Counted from the first letter of the stretch, positions 1-5,102 are shown. The stretch is DNA of 5,120 bases from JBDRDI01 sp043820875 (GCA_043820875.1 JBDRDI010000056.1:1-5120); one strand, 5' to 3'. Numbers and translations: made by a program. The notes: generated by a model from the sequence alone, not told the origin.

Positions 1-566
1 GTTTCGCACCGCGGGCAGATATGCATTGAACGATAGCCTTCATAAATCAAGTCTTTATTATACAATTCTTTAAAAACCCACCAAACCGATTCCATAAAAT
101 TTTTGTCCATGGTTTTATAGCTATTGTCCATGTCCACCCAGCGTCCGAGTTTTTTGATATATTTTTTCCAGTCTTCCGCGTATTCCGAAACCTTGGATCG
201 GCACATCCCGTTAAATTTTTCCACGCCGATTTCTTCTATGTCTTTTTTACTTTTGGAGTCCAATTCTTTTTCCACAATATTTTCAATGGGCAATCCGTGG
301 CAATCCCATCCCCAAATCCTTTCCACACGATATCCCTTCATGGTCCAAAAACGTGGAACAGTATCTTTTATAATACTGGCTACAATGTGCCCATAGTGAG
401 GAAGCCCGGTTGCAAACGGCGGCCCGTCATAAAAAACATAGTCACCCTTTGGCGCTTCTTTTTCAACTGATTTTTCAAAAATTTTCGCTTTATCCCAAAA
501 ATTCAAAACATCTTCTTCCATAATGAAAAAAGTATTTTTCTGAACTTGTTCTTTGTTTTCTTTCAT
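1..566 (-). CDS. ileS: Isoleucyl-tRNA synthetase, type 2 (IleRS), N-terminal part, truncated by window edge
   Basis: Charges tRNA-Ile with isoleucine in the cytoplasm in an ATP-dependent class I synthetase reaction. The first 188 codons are present; the gene runs off the left edge. Reading from the ATG at 566, the Rossmann-fold signature starts with YDGPPFATGLPHYGH (about residues 46-60), which contains the class I HIGH-type motif HYGH at 57-60. It is followed by GWDCHGLPIE at 86-95, the isoleucine-recognition region. The last visible residues, ICPRCE, lead toward the CP1 editing insertion. From family knowledge, the YDGPPFATGLPHYGH wording is that of eukaryote-like type 2 IleRS rather than the usual bacterial type 1, so low mupirocin sensitivity is possible (inference). 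The start at 566 is preferred over the internal Met16 at 521 because a promoter lies just upstream and the N-terminal extension is in frame, but Met16 is not excluded. No clear Shine-Dalgarno sequence is present. ValRS and LeuRS are excluded by the GWDCHGLPIE context. Confidence 0.96.
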   Translation of the reverse strand, partial: MKENKEQVQKNTFFIMEEDVLNFWDKAKIFEKSVEKEAPKGDYVFYDGPPFATGLPHYGHIVASIIKDTVPRFWTMKGYRVERIWGWDCHGLPIENIVEKELDSKSKKDIEEIGVEKFNGMCRSKVSEYAEDWKKYIKKLGRWVDMDNSYKTMDKNFMESVWWVFKELYNKDLIYEGYRSMHICPRCE

Positions 567-592
567 AATAATATCTTGTTTTATGTTCTTTT

Positions 593-622
593 ATTTTAGC
601 AGGAACTTGCGCAAAATGTCAA
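593..622 (-). promoter_or_regulatory. Predicted promoter of ileS
   Basis: On the minus strand a perfect -35 TTGACA (617-622) is followed, after 18 bases, by a -10 TAAAAT (593-598) with five of six consensus matches. The expected transcription start is near 586, giving a leader of about 20 bases before the ileS ATG. The -35 box runs directly out of the T-tract of the terminator of the upstream gene, so the end of one unit and the start of the next share bases. Confidence 0.65.
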
Positions 623-666
623 AAAAATAAAAAGCCCCGCTTCGATAAATTTCATCGAAACGGGGC
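621..666 (-). terminator. Intrinsic terminator of the secreted-protein gene
   Basis: An inverted repeat pairs 634-646 with 654-666, giving 13 positions with one mismatch and a GCCCCG/CGGGGC base, around a seven-base loop. On the minus strand it is followed at once by TTTTTATTTTTTT (633-621). It starts 22 bases past the stop codon of the gene at 688-1089 and only reads as a terminator in the minus direction, so it ends that transcript before ileS. Confidence 0.92.
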
Positions 667-687
667 GAAGAGCGACGGACACGCCGT

Positions 688-1089
688 CTAGCTATCTAGA
701 TAAAACCAGTGGTCGTCATCGGTCATGGCCAAGGCCTTGATTAGGCGATCCACTATAACCTTCGGACCCTTCATGGTGGTGGTCTCGCTTGAGATCCTTA
801 CCTTGATGTCGGCGCCGGACTTGCTTCGGCAGTAAGCGGCCTTGGGCATATAGGGAGTGAATCCCTCCTTGGCCAGAGCGGCAGTGTACTGCTTGGGATT
901 GTCGGCCCGGAGCTCGAGAACCAACTTGCGGGTCGGCTCGTAGAAAAAGGCGTAAGTGGTGCTGGACCGCGTAATCTTCGTACTCGCGGGGTACTCTTTC
1001 CCGCAGTAGCCGGCGTCGGCGAAAACGGTGGACGTCGTGAAAGTGATAATAAGAGCGAAAATTGCCATTACGACATTGATAGTCTTCAT
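688..1089 (-). CDS. Small secreted protein of unknown function (133 aa), GC-rich
   Basis: Not recognised as any known family. The N-terminus is a probable Sec signal peptide: MKTIN, a hydrophobic stretch to about residue 23, then a cleavage-like site VFA|DAG after residue 24. The predicted mature protein is about 109 residues with only two cysteines, C29 and C87, which could form one disulfide once exported. It is rich in lysine, threonine and alanine, has an acidic, aromatic end (DDDHWFYLDS), and shows no further membrane segment or lipobox. The start is well set: AGGAG lies 7 bases upstream of the ATG and the signal peptide follows directly. The gene is a single-gene unit with its own consensus promoter and terminator. 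Its GC is about 59% by hand count over 721-1020, with many G/C third positions (GCC, AAG, ACC, TAC), unlike the A/T-ending codons of uvrB and uvrC. This fits recent acquisition or strong expression-driven codon bias. Coding status is well supported; function is open. Confidence 0.85.
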   Translation of the reverse strand: MKTINVVMAIFALIITFTTSTVFADAGYCGKEYPASTKITRSSTTYAFFYEPTRKLVLELRADNPKQYTAALAKEGFTPYMPKAAYCRSKSGADIKVRISSETTTMKGPKVIVDRLIKALAMTDDDHWFYLDS

Positions 1090-1096
1090 CTGTTTT

Positions 1097-1101
1097 CTCC
1101 T
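1097..1101 (-). promoter_or_regulatory. Strong Shine-Dalgarno site for the secreted-protein gene
   Basis: The minus strand carries AGGAG with 7 bases (AAAACAG) before the ATG at 1089. It decides the start and reading frame here, because an overlapping frame in the same DNA lacks such a site. It is the only clear Shine-Dalgarno sequence in front of any gene in this window. Confidence 0.85.
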
Positions 1102-1135
1102 GTGTGGCTGTGTTATACTTCACTGTGATAAATTC

Positions 1136-1164
1136 ATTATAGCATATTTTATATATTCTGTCAA
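1136..1164 (-). promoter_or_regulatory. Perfect-consensus sigma70-type promoter of the secreted-protein gene
   Basis: On the minus strand TTGACA (1159-1164) and TATAAT (1136-1141) are separated by exactly 17 bases, and TGC directly before the -10 makes it an extended -10 as well. The expected start is near 1129, giving a leader of about 40 bases that ends in the AGGAG site. The AT-rich stretch behind it (1165-1225) could act as an UP element and lies between this promoter and the divergent uvrB promoter. A promoter this close to consensus predicts high, unregulated transcription unless a repressor acts on it. Confidence 0.88.
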
Positions 1165-1226
1165 TAGTATTATTAAATAATTAAATTTTTAAGCTATTTT
1201 TAGCCAAAAAAATATATTAAATTTAT

Positions 1227-1255
1227 TTGACTCTTACCTTTAAAACCATTATAAT
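1227..1255 (+). promoter_or_regulatory. Predicted promoter of uvrB
   Basis: TTGACT (1227-1232, five of six matches) and a perfect TATAAT (1250-1255) are separated by 17 bases. The expected start is near 1262, giving a leader of about 43 bases without a Shine-Dalgarno sequence. A second TATAAT at 1261-1266 lacks a good -35. The start region is covered by the palindrome at 1267-1286, which suggests repressor control. Confidence 0.75.
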
Positions 1256-1266
1256 CAATCTATAAT

Positions 1267-1286
1267 GAATTTGATAAATCAAATTC
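1267..1286. promoter_or_regulatory. Candidate operator: palindrome at the uvrB transcription start
   Basis: GAATTTGAT (1267-1275) and ATCAAATTC (1278-1286) are exact reverse complements separated by two bases (AA). The site lies 11 bases past the uvrB -10 box and directly abuts a second TATAAT, the classic place for a repressor to block initiation. Since uvrB is commonly under LexA/SOS control, this could be a lineage-specific SOS box, but it matches neither the E. coli (CTG...CAG) nor the Bacillus (GAAC...GTTC) pattern. A dimeric regulator of another kind, or an mRNA hairpin in the leader, are alternatives. Confidence 0.5.
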
Positions 1287-1304
1287 CTACGATATATAAT
1301 CGAT

Positions 1305-3095
1305 ATGTTATTCAAACTCCACTCCCAATTTAAACCTGCCGGCGATCAGCTGGAAGCCATAAAAAAATTAATAAACGGAATTAATAAGGGCTTAAACGAT
1401 CAAACACTTCTTGGCGTCACAGGTTCTGGTAAAACTTTTACCATGGCCAATATTATTGCCAATTTTCAAAGGCCGGTTTTGGTGATCTCGCATAATAAAA
1501 CCTTGGCCGCGCAATTATATGGCGAATTCAAAAAATTTTTTCCGGAAAATGCCGTGCATTATTTTGTTTCTTATTATGACTATTATCAGCCGGAAGCATA
1601 TATCCCTCAGACTGACACATATATTGAAAAAGAAGCGACTATTAACGAAGAAATTGATCGCTTACGTCATGCCTGCACACAATCCCTCATTAATCGCCGT
1701 GATTGTATTGTTGTGGCCAGTGTTTCTTGTATTTACAGCATCGGGGAAAAAGAAAATTACAGTAACGTGGGCGTGAATTTTTATGTTGGACAAAAAATAA
1801 AAAGAAATGAAATTTTGCGACAATTGGTCAGGATTCAATACGAACGGAATGACCAAAAAATACAGCACGGGCAATTTAAGGCAACCGGCGAAACAATTGC
1901 TATTTGCCTTGCCACAGGAGAACAAGTCGTACGGATCTTAATGGACGGAGATGAAATTGAAAAAATAAATATTTTTAACTGGACTGCAAATTTAACAACC
2001 AAAAAAGCAACGAGCTTAGAAAAAATAACTGTCTTGCCGGCGAAACATTTTATGGTTCAAGAAGAAATAATGGAAACGGCTTTGAAAAATATTGAACAAG
2101 AATTAAAAGAAAGATTAAAAATATTAAAAAAATTGGGCAAAAAAATTGAGGCTTATCGTTTGGAGAAAAAAACCAATTTTGATTTGGAAATGATTCGTGA
2201 AACCGGTTATTGCAACGGCATAGAAAATTATTCCCGTCATCTTTCTTTGCGCGTACCGGGCGAGGCTCCGGCAACACTCATGGATTTTTTTCCAAAAGAT
2301 TATCTTTTGTTTATTGACGAATCGCACGTTACCTTGCCGCAAGTACGCGGCATGTATGCAGGTGATCAAGCGCGCAAAGAAACGTTGGTTGATTTCGGTT
2401 TTCGTCTCCCGAGCGCCAAAGATAACCGACCCTTAAATTTTCAAGAGTTCAATTCCAAAATCAATCAAGCGATTTATGTAAGCGCGACGCCTTCCGATTA
2501 CGAAAAGAAAAAATCAAAACAAGTTGTGGAACAAATTATCCGCCCCACCGGTCTTCTTGATCCTGAAGTAATGGTCCGAAAAAATAAAAATCAGATTCCA
2601 GATTTAATTAAAGAAATTAAAAAGAATATAAGCAAAAAGCAGAGAGTCTTGGTAACGACGCTAACCAAGAGAATGGCCGAGGAATTGACGGAATATTTGC
2701 TGGAAAAAAATATCAAAACGCAATATCTGCACTCGGAAGTGGAGACTCTGGAGCGCGTCAAAATTCTGCGCGAATTGCGCCAAGGAAAATATGACGTGCT
2801 GGTCGGAATAAATTTACTTCGTGAAGGTCTGGATTTACCGGAAGTTTCTCTGGTCGTGATTCTGGACGCGGACATCGGCGGATTTTTACGCCACGAAACA
2901 GCGCTCCTTCAAACCATGGGTAGAGCCGCACGACACGTAGAAGGACGAATTATTATGTACGCGGACAAAATAACACCGGCCATGAAATATGCAATCAGCG
3001 AAACCCAGAGGCGCCGAAAAAAACAAATGGCCTATAATAAAAAACACGGCATTACGCCGCGAACGATTAAAACGAATATTGTTTCTGAACTATGA
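1305..3095 (+). CDS. uvrB: Excinuclease ABC subunit B (UvrB), lacking the C-terminal UVR domain
   Basis: DNA-damage-binding helicase-like ATPase of nucleotide excision repair; it is loaded by UvrA, verifies the lesion and recruits UvrC. Visible in order: Walker A GVTGSGKT (37-44); the damage-probing beta-hairpin with YYDYYQPEAY (90-99); domain 2 (about 150-250); GYCNGIENYSRHLS (301-314); Walker B/DESH box (338-341); VSATP; VTTLTKRMAEELTEYL; GINLLREGLDLPEVSLV; motif VI QTMGRAAR (536-543). It ends at YNKKHGITPRTIKTNIVSEL. At 596 residues it is shorter than the 661-673 of B. subtilis and E. coli, and the missing part is the linker plus the UVR domain that binds UvrC. The 169 bases after the stop hold no UVR-like sequence in any frame, so this is not a simple frameshift. 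Domain 2 is also diverged: FKATGETIAICLA (191-203) replaces the usual FRVRGEVIDIFPA type. The ATG has no Shine-Dalgarno sequence but starts the family-typical FKLHSQFKPAGDQ. Confidence 0.97.
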   Translation: MLFKLHSQFKPAGDQLEAIKKLINGINKGLNDQTLLGVTGSGKTFTMANIIANFQRPVLVISHNKTLAAQLYGEFKKFFPENAVHYFVSYYDYYQPEAYIPQTDTYIEKEATINEEIDRLRHACTQSLINRRDCIVVASVSCIYSIGEKENYSNVGVNFYVGQKIKRNEILRQLVRIQYERNDQKIQHGQFKATGETIAICLATGEQVVRILMDGDEIEKINIFNWTANLTTKKATSLEKITVLPAKHFMVQEEIMETALKNIEQELKERLKILKKLGKKIEAYRLEKKTNFDLEMIRETGYCNGIENYSRHLSLRVPGEAPATLMDFFPKDYLLFIDESHVTLPQVRGMYAGDQARKETLVDFGFRLPSAKDNRPLNFQEFNSKINQAIYVSATPSDYEKKKSKQVVEQIIRPTGLLDPEVMVRKNKNQIPDLIKEIKKNISKKQRVLVTTLTKRMAEELTEYLLEKNIKTQYLHSEVETLERVKILRELRQGKYDVLVGINLLREGLDLPEVSLVVILDADIGGFLRHETALLQTMGRAARHVEGRIIMYADKITPAMKYAISETQRRRKKQMAYNKKHGITPRTIKTNIVSEL

Positions 3096-3215
3096 TTTTC
3101 TAAACCTTGACTCTCATAATTAATTGTGAATAACTAATATCGGAGTTTAAATGTTTCTTTTACCAATATTAGAAAAAATATCTTTAAAAAATTTTAGAAA
3201 AATTTCATCTCGCAT

Positions 3216-3244
3216 TTGCTATAATAAAATTGATCATGTATAAT
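3216..3244 (+). promoter_or_regulatory. Possible promoter of the small coiled-coil gene
   Basis: TTGCTA (3216-3221, four of six matches) and TATAAT (3239-3244) are 17 bases apart, which would start transcription about 14 bases before the ATG at 3265. Another TATAAT at 3220-3225 lacks a good -35. The region is very AT-rich, so chance matches are likely. The rest of the 169-base gap after uvrB shows no convincing terminator, so read-through from uvrB is also possible. Confidence 0.4.
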
Positions 3245-3264
3245 TATTAACATATTATAAAAAT

Positions 3265-3507
3265 ATGACAATAACACCGGAACAATTTAATCAAATTGCC
3301 ATGAAAGATGACTTGGTAAAATTAAAGGAGGAAATAAAATTGGATACCAACAAGATACTCAATGTTGTGGACGGCATTGCTAAAAACTACGAAAAATTTG
3401 AGCTTGAGCTATTGTCAAACCAAGTGGCGCACGACCGTTTTGAAGATCAAATAGATAAATTAGAAATAAATAATTTAAAATTTAAAAAACATCTTTCGAC
3501 TGTATAA
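3265..3507 (+). CDS. Small probable coiled-coil protein of unknown function (80 aa)
   Basis: No enzymatic motif, signal peptide or membrane segment is present. Almost the whole chain looks helical and charged, with heptad-like spacing of I/L/V through residues 14-50 (MKDDLVKLKEEI, then ILNVVDGIAKNYEKFELELL). A short stretch containing AHDRFEDQIDKLE (55-66) follows, then a basic end. Proteins of this type (a lead-in 'DDL..LK', a 'VDGIAK' core and 'HDRFE..I..LE') are, from my recollection, frequent as hypotheticals in CPR genomes; no function is established. It lies between uvrB and convergent uvrC, 169 bases after uvrB, and could be co-transcribed with it. It is not in the uvrB frame and does not resemble the UVR motif, so it is not a split-off UvrB tail. 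No Shine-Dalgarno sequence is present; the ATG at 3301 (residue 13) is an alternative start. Coding is supported by amino-acid pattern and a natural composition. Confidence 0.72.
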   Translation: MTITPEQFNQIAMKDDLVKLKEEIKLDTNKILNVVDGIAKNYEKFELELLSNQVAHDRFEDQIDKLEINNLKFKKHLSTV

Positions 3508-3553
3508 ATATTTTTATAATTATAGCTCATCATTTAGTCAGATGAATAACAGT

Positions 3554-4798
3554 TTAAAACAGTCTTCTTAGTCTTCTGTGATACTCAATCGCAAATCGGT
3601 GTGCTTCATCGCGCACTCTTTTTATTATATTAAGCGCGGGGCTTGCGAGTGGCAAGACAAGCGGCGCAGACTCGCCAGGGAAAAATATTTTATCAGGCGC
3701 GCGCGAGGAACGGAGGCCATCGCCTTTGGACACGGCCAAAACGGGGATATCTAATTTATATTTTTTCAATAATTTCACAGCCACGTTCAACTGCTGTTTG
3801 CCGCCGTCCACAATAACCAAATCAGGACGCGACCATTCGCTATGTCCGAATCTTCTTTCCAAAATTTCTTTTAACCTTCCCGTGTCTCCAGCGCTCTCTT
3901 CGGTCTTAATTTTAAATTTTCTATATTCATTTTTTTCCGGCTCACCATCTTTAAAAACAACCATTGAACCGACGGCTTGCCGGCCATAGATACTAGAAAT
4001 GTCATAACCCTCAATCCTCTTCGGAACACGCGGCAAACTCAAAACTTTCGCGAGCTCAACCGCGTCCGCCGCGTATTTATCAGCCAAACCCAAAACATTT
4101 GCGTTATCTAAAACTTTTTTTAAATTTAATAATTGATATTTTATTTTCCTCTTTTCTATTTCATTTTTATTTTTTTTCAACTTGCTTTCCATGTTCGCAA
4201 CCACCTTACTTTTCCGACCATCTAGAAATAAAACGATTTGTTTGATTGTTCTCCCGTACTCTTTTTCATCCGCATAATTTTCGCACATACCCGGACATTT
4301 TCCTATTCTATAATACAAGCAGGCGCGACGCGGCATTGTCCGGCAAAAACGGTACGGCCAAATTTTACGGATTATTTTCAAAGTTTCTTTTATAGCTTCT
4401 GTACTGGTGAACGGACCAAAGTAACGGCCGCTCTTTTCAATTTTGCGCGTCAAAAAAATACGCGGCCATTTTTCTTCCGTAGAAACCTTGATATAGACAT
4501 AACGCTTATCGTCGCGCATTACTATATTATATCGCGGTCGATATTTTTTTATCAAATTTGCTTCCAATAGCAAAGCTTCGATTTCACTGTCGGTCTCAAT
4601 AAATTCTATCTTTTTTATCTCCTTCATCATGGAATATTTGGCTGGTGAATGTCCAACGTTTTTTCGCCAATATGAAAACACTCGCGGCCGCAAGCGCGCG
4701 GCTTTGCCCACGTAAATTATTTTATCCGCGCTATCTTTAAACAAATAACAACCGGGTAAATTCGGGATATTAATTTTTTTTATTTCTCGCGCATTCAT
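3554..4798 (-). CDS. uvrC: Excinuclease ABC subunit C (UvrC), compact form (414 aa)
   Basis: Dual-incision nuclease of nucleotide excision repair. The N-terminal GIY-YIG nuclease (3' cut) is intact: GCY (16-18), YVG (29-31), R39 in LRPRVFSYW and E79 in EALLLEANLIKKYRPRYN. A four-cysteine group (C152, C160, C168, C172) matches the conserved UvrC cysteines reported to bind an Fe-S cluster. The C-terminal RNase H-like nuclease (5' cut) keeps D266 (GYDISS), D331 (VDGGKQQ) and H400 (RDEAHRF). The chain then stops at HRRLRRLF, just where the helix-hairpin-helix domain should begin. It is about 200 residues shorter than usual (E. coli 610): the HhH2 domain and most of the region between the UVR segment and the RNase H domain are absent, and the UVR segment (about 204-230) is degenerate. 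The ATG at 4798 is chosen because the in-frame TTG at 4843 lies inside a terminator and upstream of a good -10. The gene is convergent with uvrB. It is not Cho, which has only the GIY-YIG half. Confidence 0.96.
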   Translation of the reverse strand: MNAREIKKINIPNLPGCYLFKDSADKIIYVGKAARLRPRVFSYWRKNVGHSPAKYSMMKEIKKIEFIETDSEIEALLLEANLIKKYRPRYNIVMRDDKRYVYIKVSTEEKWPRIFLTRKIEKSGRYFGPFTSTEAIKETLKIIRKIWPYRFCRTMPRRACLYYRIGKCPGMCENYADEKEYGRTIKQIVLFLDGRKSKVVANMESKLKKNKNEIEKRKIKYQLLNLKKVLDNANVLGLADKYAADAVELAKVLSLPRVPKRIEGYDISSIYGRQAVGSMVVFKDGEPEKNEYRKFKIKTEESAGDTGRLKEILERRFGHSEWSRPDLVIVDGGKQQLNVAVKLLKKYKLDIPVLAVSKGDGLRSSRAPDKIFFPGESAPLVLPLASPALNIIKRVRDEAHRFAIEYHRRLRRLF

Positions 4799-4814
4799 AT
4801 TTGTTACGAAACTT

Positions 4815-4843
4815 ATTGTATAATTTATAACGAAAAAAAACAA
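4815..4843 (-). promoter_or_regulatory. Possible promoter of uvrC
   Basis: On the minus strand TTGTTT (4838-4843) and TACAAT (4815-4820, five of six) are 17 bases apart. Transcription would start near 4808, leaving a leader of about 10 bases before the ATG at 4798. The -35 lies inside the 3' stem and T-tract of the ferredoxin terminator. The -35 is weak (only TTG matches). Confidence 0.45.
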
Positions 4844-4865
4844 CCCCCGATTATCAAGGGCTGTT
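4833..4865 (-). terminator. Intrinsic terminator after the ferredoxin gene
   Basis: On the minus strand AACAGCCCTTGA (4865-4854) can pair with TCGGGGGTTGTT (4850-4839) over 12 positions, three of them G-U, around a TAA loop. It is followed by six Ts (4838-4833). It lies 27 bases past the ferredoxin stop codon. The G-U pairs become mismatches on the other strand, so it acts only in the minus direction. Confidence 0.8.
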
Positions 4866-4891
4866 ATTTATCTGTATTTATTAAACCTCCA

Positions 4892-5068
4892 TTAAGACAC
4901 TGTTATTGCCTGCACCGGGCAACCGGTTGAAGCATTTTTGGCACATTCTATTTCGCTTTGCGCGACAACCTTGGATTTTCCTTCGTCATTCATAACAAAT
5001 GTTTGTGGACAAACCGCGGCGCAAGCGCCACAGCCGATACATAAATTTTCATCAACTGCAATTGACAT
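4892..5068 (-). CDS. Ferredoxin, single [4Fe-4S] cluster (58 aa)
   Basis: Small soluble electron carrier. The protein begins MSIAVDENLCIGCGACAAVCP and ends ECAKNASTGCPVQAITVS. Cysteines are at 10, 13, 16, 20, 42 and 50. By comparison with the roughly 60-residue Thermotoga maritima and Pyrococcus furiosus monocluster ferredoxins, C10, C13, C16 and C50 should hold one [4Fe-4S] cluster, while C20 and C42 should correspond to their structural disulfide. The second full CxxCxxCxxxCP motif of clostridial 2[4Fe-4S] ferredoxins is absent. Length and start match the family. No Shine-Dalgarno sequence is visible. The gene is followed by its own terminator, so it is not obviously in an operon with uvrC; its redox partner is not in the window. 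A supply of electrons for anaerobic enzymes is likely (inference). Any upstream partner would lie right of 5120. Confidence 0.95.
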   Translation of the reverse strand: MSIAVDENLCIGCGACAAVCPQTFVMNDEGKSKVVAQSEIECAKNASTGCPVQAITVS

Positions 5069-5102
5069 AAATATTAAATTTAATAATTAAAAAACTATAA
5101 CT

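Larger units (their letters stand above)
1130..1272. repeat. 13-bp inverted repeat flanking the divergent promoter region
   Basis: CTATAATGAATTT occurs on the plus strand at 1260-1272 and as its exact reverse complement at 1130-1142. The minus copy contains the -10 box and first transcribed bases of the secreted-protein promoter. The plus copy lies just downstream of the main uvrB -10 box and contains a second TATAAT (1261-1266). Promoter-like AT-rich sequence alone could produce part of this match, but the shared GAATTT beyond the -10 is more than needed. Confidence 0.5.

Noticed and set aside
124..396. A 90-codon plus-strand open frame opposite ileS
   Set aside because: It is antisense to highly conserved IleRS sequence including the HYGH and GWDCHG motifs; its own translation is low in complexity and unlike a protein family.
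716..1123. A 135-codon open frame on the minus strand overlapping the secreted-protein gene in another frame
   Set aside because: It starts with GTG inside the leader, has no Shine-Dalgarno site, and gives an arginine/histidine-rich sequence typical of a shadow of GC-rich DNA. The other frame has the signal peptide and ribosome binding site.
1193..1204. GCTA-TTTT-TAGC hairpin between the divergent promoters
   Set aside because: It has only four base pairs, lies outside both predicted transcripts, and is expected by chance in such AT-rich sequence.
1519..2875. Several alternative-frame open frames within uvrB on both strands
   Set aside because: They overlap well-conserved UvrB motifs and look like frame shadows.
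3107..3112. TTGACT after uvrB as a -35 box
   Set aside because: No acceptable -10 box occurs 16-18 bases downstream.
3134..3172. Inverted repeat CTAATAT/ATATTAG after uvrB as a terminator
   Set aside because: The arms are short and AT-only with a 25-base loop, and they are followed by As rather than Ts on the plus strand.
3096..3264. Missing UvrB UVR domain displaced by a frameshift
   Set aside because: All three plus frames after the stop are full of stop codons and show no UVR-like sequence, so the truncation is clean.
3726..4570. Plus-strand open frames opposite uvrC (3726-3989 and 4238-4570)
   Set aside because: Both lie antisense to conserved UvrC nuclease sequence and have no promoter, ribosome binding site or protein-like pattern.
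4799..4843. Upstream TTG start that would add 15 residues to UvrC
   Set aside because: The TTG lies inside the ferredoxin terminator, the extension is a T-tract-encoded FFF stretch, and the likely uvrC -10 box falls inside it. The ATG at 4798 gives the normal UvrC N-terminus.
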